A stretch of DNA of 64,000 nt from Brachybacterium fresconis (lineage in GTDB: Bacteria; Actinomycetota; Actinomycetes; Actinomycetales; Dermabacteraceae). The notes under the pieces are model-generated. The model searched no databases. It saw only the letters and a program-made list of their open reading frames with translations, and was not told the DNA's origin. The translations under genes and the position numbers were made by a program. This document shows positions 9,047 to 16,934 of the stretch, in pieces; position 1 is the first letter of the stretch, and each line of letters opens with the position of its first letter. The DNA is taken from contig NZ_JAGIOC010000001.1 in assembly GCF_017876515.1 (NCBI RefSeq), positions 62,001-126,000 on the forward strand, read 5' to 3'.

Positions 9047-9122
9047 CGGGCGGGGACCCTCGTCCCCCGTTCCCGACCCGCGGAGCGTACGCTGGGGGCA
9101 CACGAGCTTCGAGGAGGACCTC

Positions 9123-9482
9123 ATGACCACGCCCACGACCGAGCGCCCGACCGCCGCCCATGGCGTCACCCTCACCTCGGGTGCCGCCGAGAAGGTCACG
9201 ACCCTGCTGCACCAGGAGGGTCGCGACGATCTGCGCCTGCGGATCGCGGTGCAGCCCGGCGGCTGCTCCGGCCTGATCTATCAGCTGTACTTCGACGAGC
9301 GCCTGATGGACGAGGACCTGGTCGCCGAGTTCGATGGCGTCGAGGTGATCGTCGACAAGATGAGCAGCCCGTACGTCACCGGAGCGGTGATCGATTTCGC
9401 GGACACGATCGAGAAGCAGGGCTTCACGATCGACAACCCCAATGCGGGCAGCTCCTGCGCCTGCGGGGACTCCTTCAGCTGA
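9123..9482 (+). CDS. erpA: Iron-sulfur cluster insertion protein, HesB/IscA (ErpA-like)
   Basis: A-type carrier that delivers Fe-S clusters to target proteins in the cytoplasm. The 119 residues contain the three conserved cysteines: Cys48 in GGCSG and Cys112/Cys114 in the C-terminal SSCACGDSF. Length and spacing are those of the A-type family. The ATG has an excellent ribosome binding site (GAGGAGG about 6 bases upstream), and TACGCT at 9088-9093 is a likely -10 box. It lies directly upstream of the ctaCDF operon but is separated from it by a terminator. The respiratory Rieske protein QcrA nearby is one possible client. ErpA versus IscA/SufA naming is by context. Confidence 0.9.
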   Translation: MTTPTTERPTAAHGVTLTSGAAEKVTTLLHQEGRDDLRLRIAVQPGGCSGLIYQLYFDERLMDEDLVAEFDGVEVIVDKMSSPYVTGAVIDFADTIEKQGFTIDNPNAGSSCACGDSFS

Positions 9483-9527
9483 TCTCCGCTCCGTGAGCGG
9501 CTTCCATGCTCCGCGCAGACCAGCCTC

Positions 9528-9567
9528 GGGCCCGGCCCGGTGACGATCGCGTCACCAGGCCGGGCCC
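9528..9567 (+). terminator. Terminator after erpA
   Basis: Two stacked perfect inverted repeats (outer arms 9528-9537 and 9558-9567, inner GGTGAC/GTCACC) form one long hairpin, followed by TTCTGG. It separates erpA from the cytochrome oxidase genes. Confidence 0.8.
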
Positions 9568-9661
9568 TTCTGGTGCTCGGGGACGCCTGGCGTCAGATCA
9601 CGGACCGATGACGGCCGCGGTCAGCGCGCGTGCCGATGCGATACGCGCTCCGAGAAAGCCG

Positions 9662-9667
9662 TATGAT
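9662..9667 (+). promoter_or_regulatory. Probable -10 box of the ctaCDF operon
   Basis: TATGAT is close to the vegetative consensus and predicts transcription starting at about 9674. No clear -35 hexamer is present. The leader would be about 176 bases long. Confidence 0.5.
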
Positions 9668-9673
9668 GACGAC

Positions 9674-9735
9674 GTGCCGTTTCCCGGCGGGCTGCGCGCC
9701 CGCCCTCTGCCCGCTGAACGGAGCGGGCGCGGCAC
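9674..9735 (+). ncRNA. Candidate structured leader RNA upstream of ctaC (three-way junction)
   Basis: Three perfect helices nest into a three-way junction: an outer helix GTGCCG 9674-9679 with CGGCAC 9730-9735, a hairpin GGCGGGC 9686-9692 with GCCCGCC 9698-9704 (5-base loop), and a hairpin GCCCGCT 9709-9715 with AGCGGGC 9722-9728 (6-base loop). The first base of the outer helix coincides with the start predicted from TATGAT. Two more helices follow before the start codon (9737-9742 with 9751-9756, and the self-complementary ACCGGCGCCGGT 9776-9787). I do not recognise it as a known riboswitch class. High GC content favours chance hairpins, so this is a candidate only. The remainder of the 367-base gap after erpA holds the erpA terminator and this leader. 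Confidence 0.4.
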
Positions 9736-9849
9736 TGTGGGCATGTCCCCGCCCACATCAGTACCAGCTCCGGGGACCGGCGCCGGTCGCGCAGCTCAGC
9801 GCGGCACGGTGATCGGGCACCGGAGACGACGAGCGGAAGGTCATACCCT

Positions 9850-10773
9850 GTGATCCCCCAGGTCCCCCAGCGTGCGCGGCGTGGACGCCGCGTGGCGACA
9901 GCCGGCCTCGCCCTGGCCGCCCTGTTCCTCTCGGGCTGCACCGACGAGCAGCGGCGAGGCTTCCTGCCCGGCTACTCGGACGGTGAGGTCACGGACCGCA
10001 CCGGCACGATCACGGACCTCTGGGTCGGTGCCTGGGGTGTGCTGGTCATCGTCGGACTCATCATCTGGGGCCTGACGCTCTGGTGCGCGATCGCCTACCG
10101 CCGCCGCAAGAACGACACCGGCTTCCCGATCCAGCTGCGCTACCACGTCCCGCTCGAGCTGATGTTCACGCTGGTCCCGGTGGTCATGGTGCTCACCTTC
10201 TTCTACTTCACCCAGCAGGACACCCGCGACGTCGAGATGCACCAGGCCGAGCCCGACTACACCGTCAACGTCGTCGGGAAGCAGTGGAGCTGGGACTTCA
10301 ACTATGTCGACGACGACGTCCATGAGCCTGCCGGCGTGCAGTCCTTCGCCACCGGGAAGCCGGGTGCCGCGGAGTCGCTGCCCGTGCTGTACCTGCCTGT
10401 CGACCAGACTGTCGAGTTCCGTCTCGACTCCCGGGACGTCATCCACTCGTTCTGGGTCGTGGACTTCCTGTACAAGAAGGACATGATGCCGGGCCACACC
10501 AACACCTTCCAGGTGACCCCCACCCGCGAGGGAACCTACGAGGGCAAGTGCGCGGAGCTGTGCGGCGAGTACCACTCGGACATGCTCTTCAACGTCAAGG
10601 TCGTCTCCCAGGAGGAGTTCGACGCGCACATGCAGGAGCTGAGGGACCAGGGCTACGAGGGTCAGCTGGGCGTGGGCCTGAACCGCAACGAGGAGGAGTG
10701 GAGCATGCGCGAGAAGAGCGATGACGCCGGCCCTCGTTACACCACCGAGTCCACTGAGGGAGAGAACCAGTGA
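9850..10773 (+). CDS. ctaC: Cytochrome c oxidase subunit II
   Basis: Membrane-anchored subunit of the aa3 terminal oxidase carrying the CuA centre that accepts electrons from the cytochrome c domains of QcrC. The 307 residues start with a basic signal sequence and lipobox FLSGC, with Cys30 as the likely lipidated residue. Two membrane helices follow (about 57-80 and 97-118). The extracytoplasmic cupredoxin domain contains the copper ligands in HSFWVVDF (near 198) and [12 protein letters not shown] (near 234-245), so the CuA site is intact. GTG 9850 has GGAAGG nine bases upstream. It is the first gene of ctaC-ctaD-ctaF and its stop overlaps the ctaD start. Confidence 0.97.
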   Translation: MIPQVPQRARRGRRVATAGLALAALFLSGCTDEQRRGFLPGYSDGEVTDRTGTITDLWVGAWGVLVIVGLIIWGLTLWCAIAYRRRKNDTGFPIQLRYHVPLELMFTLVPVVMVLTFFYFTQQDTRDVEMHQAEPDYTVNVVGKQWSWDFNYVDDDVHEPAGVQSFATGKPGAAESLPVLYLPVDQTVEFRLDSRDVIHSFWVVDFLYKKDMMPGHTNTFQVTPTREGTYEGKCAELCGEYHSDMLFNVKVVSQEEFDAHMQELRDQGYEGQLGVGLNRNEEEWSMREKSDDAGPRYTTESTEGENQ

Positions 10774-12482
10774 GCGCCGAGACGACCACCGCGCCGGCCA
10801 CCCCTGAGACAGGGCGGTTCCAGCCGACGGAGAAGACCAGCCTCGGCAAGCAGGCCTTCAGCCTGCTGACGACCACCGATCACAAGAAGATCGGCCTGAT
10901 GTACATGGGGATGGCATTCGCCTTCTTCGGGTTCGGCGGTCTCCTCGCGCTCGGCATCCGCACCGAGCTGTGGGAGCCGGGCCTGCAGGTCGTGACCTCG
11001 AAGGATCAGTACAACCAGCTGTTCACCATGCACGGCACGATCATGCTGCTGATGTTCGGCACCCCTTTGTTCAACGGTTTCGGCAACTATCTGATCCCGC
11101 TGCAGATCGGCGCCGTGGACATGGCGTTCCCGCGGCTGAACATCTTCGCCTTCTGGATCACGCTGTTCGGCTCGCTGATCGTGGTCGCCGGCTTCCTCAC
11201 CCCGCAGGGTGCCGCCTCCTTCGGCTGGACCGCGTACTCCCCCCTGTCGGACACCACGTTCACACCGGGCCTGGGTGGTGATCTATGGGTGTTCGGCCTG
11301 GGATTGCAGGGCTTCGGAACGATCCTGGGCTCGGTCAACTTCATCACCACGATCCTGTGCCTGCGCATGCCCGGCATGACCATGTTCCGGATGCCGATCT
11401 TCACGTGGAACGCGTTGATCACGGGCGTGCTGGTGCTGATGGCCTTCCCGCCGCTCGCCTCCGCTCTGCTGGCCCTGGGGGCTGATCGGCGCTTCGACGC
11501 GCAGATCTTCAACCCGGCGAACGGCGGCGCCGTCCTGTGGCAGCACCTCTTCTGGTTCTTCGGCCACCCCGAGGTCTACGTGCTCGCGCTGCCGTTCTTC
11601 GGCATCGCCACCGAGATCATCCCGGTCTTCTCCCGCAAGCCGGTCTTCGGCTACAAGACGCTGGTGGGCGCGACGATCGCGATCGCGGCGCTGTCCGTCA
11701 CCGTGTGGGCGCACCACATGTACACCACCGGTGCCGTGATGCTCGACTTCTTCGCCTTCATGACGATGCTGATCGCCGTGCCCACCGGCGTGAAGTTCTT
11801 CAACTGGATCGGCACCATGTGGAGAGGATCGTTGACCTTCGACACGCCGATGCTGTTCACGCTCGGCTTCCTGACCACCTTCATCTTCGGTGGCCTGACC
11901 GGCGTCATCCTCTCCTCGCCGATCCTGGACTTCATCGTCCAGGACACGTACTTCGTGGTGGCTCACTTCCACTACGTGATGGCCGGGACCGTGGTCTTCG
12001 AGATGTTCGCCGGATTCTACTTCTGGTGGCCGAAGATGTTCGGGTACAAGCTCAGCGAGAGCATCGGCAAGGTGCACTTCTGGCTGCTGGCCATCGGCTT
12101 CCACATGACCTTCCTCATCCAGCACTGGCTCGGGGTCATGGGCGCTCCGCGCCGCTACGTGAACTACCTGGCCGAGGATGACTTCGGCTGGCTGAACCAG
12201 ATCTCCACGGTCGGCGCCCTGATCATGGGCGTCTCCACCCTGCCCTTCCTGCTGAACGTGGTGCTGACGCACACGAAGGGGAAGAAGGTCGAGGTCGACG
12301 ATCCCTGGGGCTACGGGGCCTCGCTCGAATGGGCGACCTCCTGCCCGCCGCCCCGCCACAATTTCCATTCCCTGCCCCGAGTCCGGTCCGAGCGTCCGGC
12401 CTTCGACCTCCATCATCCGGAGGTCGCGCTCCAGGACCACATGCTCGAGCAGGAGCCCGCCGTGAACGCGAGGACCAACTGA
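10770..12482 (+). CDS. ctaD: Cytochrome c oxidase subunit I
   Basis: Catalytic subunit of the aa3 oxidase, binding heme a and the heme a3-CuB centre; it reduces oxygen and pumps protons. The 570-residue protein is almost wholly membrane-embedded, with about twelve helices. Key residues are visible: the heme a histidine in FTMHGTIM, the Tyr-His crosslink site in [11 protein letters not shown], the CuB histidines in VWAHHMY, and the heme a3/a histidines in [10 protein letters not shown]. The GTG start overlaps the ctaC stop by GTGA. The soluble C-terminal tail (about 40 residues) is typical of actinobacterial subunit I. Confidence 0.98.
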   Translation: MSAETTTAPATPETGRFQPTEKTSLGKQAFSLLTTTDHKKIGLMYMGMAFAFFGFGGLLALGIRTELWEPGLQVVTSKDQYNQLFTMHGTIMLLMFGTPLFNGFGNYLIPLQIGAVDMAFPRLNIFAFWITLFGSLIVVAGFLTPQGAASFGWTAYSPLSDTTFTPGLGGDLWVFGLGLQGFGTILGSVNFITTILCLRMPGMTMFRMPIFTWNALITGVLVLMAFPPLASALLALGADRRFDAQIFNPANGGAVLWQHLFWFFGHPEVYVLALPFFGIATEIIPVFSRKPVFGYKTLVGATIAIAALSVTVWAHHMYTTGAVMLDFFAFMTMLIAVPTGVKFFNWIGTMWRGSLTFDTPMLFTLGFLTTFIFGGLTGVILSSPILDFIVQDTYFVVAHFHYVMAGTVVFEMFAGFYFWWPKMFGYKLSESIGKVHFWLLAIGFHMTFLIQHWLGVMGAPRRYVNYLAEDDFGWLNQISTVGALIMGVSTLPFLLNVVLTHTKGKKVEVDDPWGYGASLEWATSCPPPRHNFHSLPRVRSERPAFDLHHPEVALQDHMLEQEPAVNARTN

Positions 12483-12483
12483 C

Positions 12484-12900
12484 ATGAGAGCATCCGCAAA
12501 GGTCTTCTGGATCCTGGGAGTATTCCTCCTGATCGTCGCCGTGGCGTACGGGTACGTCACGGGCAGCTACGAACCGATGGGCGTGGAGCCCGCCGGCTTC
12601 CCGGCGCTGCTGGCCGTCGCCGGCCTGGCGATCATGATCGCCATGGGGCTCACCCTCGCGGCCAAGAAGAACGACGTCGGCCCGTCCGACGATCTGGACG
12701 CCGAGGTCTCCCAGCACGGAGGCGTCCAGGGCAGCTTCTCTCCGTACAGCTGGGCCCCGCTGTGGACCGCCATCGGTGCTGCTCTGTGCTTCCTCGGCAT
12801 CGCCGCCGGGTGGTGGATCTTCGCTTTCGGCGTGATCATCGGCGTCTACGGCATCCTGACCTGGGTGCTGGAGTTCTCGGTCGGCCAGCACCAGCACTGA
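12484..12900 (+). CDS. ctaF: Cytochrome c oxidase subunit IV, actinobacterial type
   Basis: Small integral membrane subunit of the actinobacterial aa3 oxidase. The 138 residues have four hydrophobic segments (about 7-26, 38-58, 94-108 and 110-128), a charged loop with KKNDVGPSDDLD in the middle, and end in a histidine-containing tail. Segments SYEPMGVEPAGFPALL and FSPYSWAPLW match the family as I recall it. The ATG follows the ctaD stop by one base, so the gene belongs to the same operon, which ends at the terminator just downstream. Confidence 0.93.
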   Translation: MRASAKVFWILGVFLLIVAVAYGYVTGSYEPMGVEPAGFPALLAVAGLAIMIAMGLTLAAKKNDVGPSDDLDAEVSQHGGVQGSFSPYSWAPLWTAIGAALCFLGIAAGWWIFAFGVIIGVYGILTWVLEFSVGQHQH

Positions 12901-12939
12901 GGCCCGACCCCTCACCTCCGGCGCCTCTCCGGCACTGCT

Positions 12940-12977
12940 CGGCGGCCCCGCATCGCTTTCGTGATGCGGGGCCGCCG
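12940..12977 (+). terminator. Terminator of the ctaCDF operon
   Basis: A perfect 15-bp stem (12940-12954 with 12963-12977) with an 8-base loop. Confidence 0.85.
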
Positions 12978-13052
12978 TCGTCGGTCCAGCCTCCGTGGCC
13001 CGCTCGCTGTGTCGATATGTGCTCGGTCCCCGGTCCTCGCCCTGTGCACAGG

Positions 13053-13232
13053 GCATTCGGGCGCCCGCTGCGGTCCGCCGGTGCATTCGGGCGGTCGCTG
13101 AGGTCCACTGGTGCGTTCGGATTGCCGGTGAGGTCCGCCGGTGCGTCCGGGCGCCCGCCGAGGTCCGCCGGTGCATTCGGATTGCCTCGGCCGGCGATCG
13201 TTGCGTTCGGGGTGCTCTGTGGGGTCCGGATC
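13053..13232. repeat. Six degenerate 30-bp tandem repeats
   Basis: Units start at 13053, 13083, 13113, 13143, 13173 and 13203. Each begins GC(A/G)T(T/C)CGG and most end GGTCCGCCGGT. Two alternative middle blocks alternate (GGGCGCCCG-like and GATTGCCGG-like), and the last two units are the most diverged. Because 30 is a multiple of three, every frame gives a decapeptide repeat; on the minus strand one frame reads N-P-N-A-P-A-D-L-x-G. No start codon with a ribosome binding site supports translation, so I treat it as non-coding or as decayed coding sequence. Confidence 0.75.
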
Positions 13233-13364
13233 GCCAGGTGCGCAACGGTCACCCAGCAACTCGCCGCGGGCCGGGTATCGCGGAGGGGACACCGTACGCA
13301 CAGGTCACCGTGCAATAAATGTGTTACGAGCAGAACAGAGAAAACCCGCTGTACCGTGTCGGCA

Positions 13365-13494
13365 GGCCGTGCCCGGGTCGATCTGAGCCAGGCCGTGCCC
13401 GGGTCGATCTGAGCCAGGCCGTGCCCGGGTCGATGTGAGCCAGGCCGTGCCCGGGTCGATCTGAGCCAGGCCATGCCCGGGTCGGTCTGAGTCG
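13365..13494. repeat. Five 26-bp tandem repeats (minisatellite)
   Basis: Units start at 13365, 13391, 13417, 13443 and 13469. Units 1, 2 and 4 are identical, unit 3 differs at one base and unit 5 at a few. Each contains GCCCGGGTCGAT and TGAGCCA. A 26-base period shifts reading frame from unit to unit, so the array is not a protein repeat. The whole 724-base gap between ctaF and the next small gene holds only the operon terminator, this array, the 30-bp array and an A/T-richer spacer near 13312-13350. Confidence 0.9.
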
Positions 13495-13624
13495 ACTGAG
13501 CGTGGACGGGGGCGTCCGACAGAGGGCGCAGAAGATCCGCAATGCTAGCGTTGCCTCACCGGACGCGGAGAACGTGGCGGGACCCACCGGCAGCGCCCGG
13601 TGACATCAATGCTCAGGGGTGGAC

Positions 13625-13897
13625 ATGATCGGCGGGGAGATCGATCCGACGGCGCGGGCAGAGCGCGAGGTGCGCGGCCTGTTCGCCGACGACGAGGCCG
13701 TGGACCGTGGAGTGTCCTGGGCGCGACAGGTGCTGGCCGATGCCGGGATCGATCCGGAGACCCAGCCGATGCAGGCGATTCGCGTGCTGCGGAGAACCGA
13801 GCGCGGTCTGAGTCTGATCGCGGCCCGCTACCTGGTCTCTGCTGCTGCGGGGCGCCCGCCGCGCCGCCGCGGGCCCGGCAGTCCCGTTCTGCGCTGA
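13625..13897 (+). CDS. Small hypothetical protein
   Basis: A 90-residue protein I do not recognise. ATG 13625 has AGGGG seven bases upstream. The sequence is charged and helical up to about residue 75 (DPTARAEREVRGLFADDEAVDRG, then Q-V-L-A-D-A-G-I-D and R-V-L-R-R-T-E-R), with a basic Arg/Pro-rich end. There is no membrane segment or signal peptide. The regular amphipathic pattern, good start and absence of a competing gene suggest it is real. It sits alone between the repeat array and the end of the qcr operon, possibly lineage-specific. It could be a fragment of a longer ancestral gene; its function is unknown. Confidence 0.6.
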   Translation: MIGGEIDPTARAEREVRGLFADDEAVDRGVSWARQVLADAGIDPETQPMQAIRVLRRTERGLSLIAARYLVSAAAGRPPRRRGPGSPVLR

Positions 13898-14062
13898 GCC
13901 GGAGGACCGACGCGACCCGAGGATCCGGACGCCACGGGGCCTGCACGGTTCCTGGCGTGCCGTGACTCCGGCCTGCGCGTCACGCCCCCGCCGGCGAGGG
14001 TGCCGTGAGCGTGCTCGAGACCCCGGAGGGGACCGACTGCCAGCAGCACCCGGTACGCACAG

Positions 14063-14100
14063 CGGAACGGGCCCGGGACGATGTCCCGAGGCCCGTTCCG
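14063..14100 (-). terminator. Terminator of the ctaE-qcrCAB operon
   Basis: Arms 14063-14079 and 14083-14100 pair with one bulged base (17-bp stem, 3-base loop), just downstream of the qcrB stop on the minus strand. Nothing else is seen in the 260 bases between the small hypothetical gene and qcrB. Confidence 0.8.
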
Positions 14101-14158
14101 GCGATCCGTTCCAGCAGGGAGGCGGAGGCGACGCGGCACCCGCCCTCCCGGTGCGACG

Positions 14159-15853
14159 TCAGCTCGAGTGACTCGCGTGATGAGCCTTCTCGGCGGGGAT
14201 GCGGTAGTCGCCGCCGGTGACCTCATCGATGACGTGCTTCTCGTGACCGGCGTGCTCGAGGGCCTCGCGCAGCTCTGCCGGGGTGACCGGCTCGATCCGA
14301 TCCTTGAAGAAGAAGCTGGTCGCCTTCGCCCGGAGGGAGGAGACCCCCTTGCCGGCCTTGAGCGGACGGTAGTCGTCGTGCTGGACCAGCACCCAGCGGT
14401 CGTACTCGCTGAGCGGCTCGTGGATCTCGAGCATCTGCCCGGTATCGGTGCGCACCACCCGCGAGCTCTCCTCGCCGTGCAGCGCCTTGTCACGGGCGTG
14501 GCGCTGGAACGAGAGACACACTCGTTTGGTGATGATGAACGCCAGCACCGGGATCACGAAGATGCCCACCCGGAAGAACCAGGTGATGTCGTTGATCGAC
14601 AGATGCAGTGCGATCGCGATGAGGTCGTTGGTCGCGGCGAGGGCGAGGATCAGGTAGACCATGATCCAGGCCACCCCGAGGCCGGTCCGGACCGGTGCGT
14701 TGTACGGCAGATCGTTCAGATGGTGCTCGCGATCGTCGCCGGTCACCCACGACTCGATGAAGGGGTAGAGGGCGAGCACCGCCAGCAGTCCGCCGTACAG
14801 CGCCATCGGGATCAGCATGTTCAGCGATATCACATAGCCGAAGATGGTGAACTCCCAGCCCGGAATCAGGCGCAGACCGCCGTCCGTCCAGAGCATGTAC
14901 CAGTCCGGCTGCGACCCCGCAGAGACGGGGGAGGGGTCGTAGGGGCCGTAGACCCAGACCGAGTTGATCGCTGTCGTGGCCGCGATCAGGGTGATGATGC
15001 CGAAGACGAGGAAGAAGAACCCTCCGGCCTTCGCGGCGTAGACCGGGAAGACGGGGAAGCCGACCACATTGCGCTGGGTGCGACCCGGGCCGGGGTACTG
15101 GGTGTGCTTGTGCAGCACCAGCAGCACCATGTGGACCGCGATCAGGCCGAGGATCATCGCCGGTACCAGCAGGATATGGATCGTGAACAGGCGCGGGATG
15201 ATGTCGGTGCCGGGGAATTCGCCGCCGAACAGCAGCATGGACAGATAGGTGCCCACGACGGGGATCGCGCGCATCAGGCCGTCGATGATGCGGACGCCGT
15301 TGCCCGAGAGCACGTCGTCCGGGAGGGAGTAGCCGGAGAAGCCGGCGACCATGCCCAGGACCATCAGCGAGAAGCCGACGAGCCAGTTGAGCTCACGCGG
15401 CTTGCGGAAGGCACCGGTGAAGAACACGCGGAACATGTGCACGAAGATCGCGACCATGAACACGAGGCATGCCCAGTGGTGCATCTGGCGGAAGAGCAGA
15501 CCGCCGCGCAGCTCGAAGGAGATCTGGAGCGTGGACTCGTAGGCCCGCGACATGGTCTCGCCCTGCAGCGGCACGTACGGGCCGTCGTAGACGACCTCCT
15601 CCATGGAGGGGTCGAAGAACATCGTCAGGAACGTGCCCGAGATCAGCAGGATGACGAAGCTGTACAGCGCGACCTCGCCGAACATGAACGACCAGTGGTC
15701 GGGGAAGATCTTGCGGGCCATGAACTTGACGAAGCCGCCGCCGGAGGTGCGCTGGTCCAGCCAGTCGCCGCCCACCGCGCCGAGCTTGTACATGCGCGAG
15801 CTGCTCGCGTCGTCGGAAGCCGGCTTCCGGGATTCGGGAGTCGTGGTCGTCAT
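14159..15853 (-). CDS. qcrB: Cytochrome bc1 complex cytochrome b subunit
   Basis: Core membrane subunit of the menaquinol:cytochrome c reductase, binding two b hemes and the quinol. The 564-residue product has about eight to nine membrane helices. The heme-ligating histidines are in QMHHWACLVF and HMFRVFF in the N-terminal half and in HILLVPAMI and HMVLLVLHKH further on; PDWYMLW corresponds to the quinol-oxidation PEWY-like motif. The long hydrophilic C-terminus is typical of actinobacteria. The ATG at 15853 is four bases after the qcrA stop and is therefore coupled to it. The frame is open further upstream inside qcrA but that part is not native. It is the last gene of ctaE-qcrC-qcrA-qcrB. 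Confidence 0.96.
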   Translation of the reverse strand: MTTTTPESRKPASDDASSSRMYKLGAVGGDWLDQRTSGGGFVKFMARKIFPDHWSFMFGEVALYSFVILLISGTFLTMFFDPSMEEVVYDGPYVPLQGETMSRAYESTLQISFELRGGLLFRQMHHWACLVFMVAIFVHMFRVFFTGAFRKPRELNWLVGFSLMVLGMVAGFSGYSLPDDVLSGNGVRIIDGLMRAIPVVGTYLSMLLFGGEFPGTDIIPRLFTIHILLVPAMILGLIAVHMVLLVLHKHTQYPGPGRTQRNVVGFPVFPVYAAKAGGFFFLVFGIITLIAATTAINSVWVYGPYDPSPVSAGSQPDWYMLWTDGGLRLIPGWEFTIFGYVISLNMLIPMALYGGLLAVLALYPFIESWVTGDDREHHLNDLPYNAPVRTGLGVAWIMVYLILALAATNDLIAIALHLSINDITWFFRVGIFVIPVLAFIITKRVCLSFQRHARDKALHGEESSRVVRTDTGQMLEIHEPLSEYDRWVLVQHDDYRPLKAGKGVSSLRAKATSFFFKDRIEPVTPAELREALEHAGHEKHVIDEVTGGDYRIPAEKAHHASHSS

Positions 15854-15857
15854 GGGA

Positions 15858-16934
15858 TCACTTGTCCTTGTGGATGTTCCAGAAGCTGGGACCGATCGGC
15901 TCGGGGAAGTCGCCGGGGGCGACCAGGTACCCCTCGTCGTCGACCTCGATCGGAAGCTGGGGGAGCGGGCGGTGCGCGGGGCCGAAGACCACCTTCGCGC
16001 CATCGGTGGCGTCGAAGGTCGACTGGTGACAGGGGCACAGCATGTGGTGCGTCTGCTGCTCGTAGAGCGCCGCCGGGCAGCCGACGTGCGTGCAGATCTT
16101 CGAGAACGCGAGCACGCCGTCCACACCGTTGGCCATGCTCTCGGGGTTCTTGCCGAGCTTGGGGTCGAAGCGCACGACCATCGTGGCGGCCTTCGCCCGC
16201 TCCTCGAGGAGGTGCGGCGTCTCCTCGGTCAGGCCTTCGGGCATCACGTGGAAGATCGAGTTCATCGCGACGTCGGCCAGCTTGATGGGCGTGCCGTCGT
16301 GGTCACGTGCCAGACGCTGTCCGGGGTGCTGGCCCCAGAAGGTGTGGAAGGGCTTGCTGCCCGGCAGCGGCCCGAGGGTCGACAGCGGCGCGAGCACGGC
16401 GATCGGCAGGGCGGCCAGCGAGGCCACCATGGCCGTGACGATCAGGGGCCGACGACCGATCCCGGACTCCTCGAGGCCGTCCGTGATGATGCCGGCGGCG
16501 ATCTCGCGGGTCTCGTCGGAGCCGCGGATGTCGTGGCGCTCCTCGACCATCTCCTCATCGGGCATGAGGGTCTTGGCCCAGTGGACCGCGGCGGCGCCGA
16601 TGAAGAACACCGCGATCGCCAGGCCCAGGCCGGTGACGAGGTTGGACCACCACAGGGCCTGCGGTGTGCCCTCCTCCGCGAAGAGGTTCGTGCCGGTCGG
16701 GGTCACCACGAAGTACGCCGCGATGAAGATGGCCGTGCCCAGGACGGACAGCAGGAACATGCCGGCGACGAGGCGCTCGGCGCGCTTCTCGGCGGCCTTC
16801 GAGACATCGGACTGACGATGGGCGTGCGGGGGGAGCCCCGGGTTGGGGAACCCTCCGCCGTCCTTGGGGGCGACGGTGCTGATCCCGGAGGGCACGGGGC
16901 TGCTGGGGGGATTCGTGTTCATGCTCGTATTCAC
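15858..16934 (-). CDS. qcrA: Cytochrome bc1 complex Rieske iron-sulfur subunit
   Basis: Rieske [2Fe-2S] subunit passing electrons from quinol to QcrC. The 358-residue form has three membrane helices in its first two thirds (around LVAGMFLLSVLGTAIFIAAY, LVTGLGLAIAVFFIGAAAV and LIVTAMVASLAALPIAVLA), the actinobacterial arrangement. The cluster is bound by CTHVGC (near 281-286) and CPCHQS (near 300-305), both intact. The GTG at 16934 overlaps the qcrC stop by GTGA; the alternative ATG 16922 would shorten the protein by four residues. The N-terminus before the first helix is Pro/Gly-rich and probably cytoplasmic. Confidence 0.96.
   Translation of the reverse strand: MNTSMNTNPPSSPVPSGISTVAPKDGGGFPNPGLPPHAHRQSDVSKAAEKRAERLVAGMFLLSVLGTAIFIAAYFVVTPTGTNLFAEEGTPQALWWSNLVTGLGLAIAVFFIGAAAVHWAKTLMPDEEMVEERHDIRGSDETREIAAGIITDGLEESGIGRRPLIVTAMVASLAALPIAVLAPLSTLGPLPGSKPFHTFWGQHPGQRLARDHDGTPIKLADVAMNSIFHVMPEGLTEETPHLLEERAKAATMVVRFDPKLGKNPESMANGVDGVLAFSKICTHVGCPAALYEQQTHHMLCPCHQSTFDATDGAKVVFGPAHRPLPQLPIEVDDEGYLVAPGDFPEPIGPSFWNIHKDK

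Noticed and set aside
12836..13474. 212-codon minus-strand frame covering both repeat arrays
   Set aside because: It reads through a 26-base array that shifts frame, has no ribosome binding site and ends inside the ctaF region; kept only as a possible decayed repeat.
13053..13494. CRISPR array
   Set aside because: The repeats are directly tandem with no unique spacers and no cas genes are nearby.
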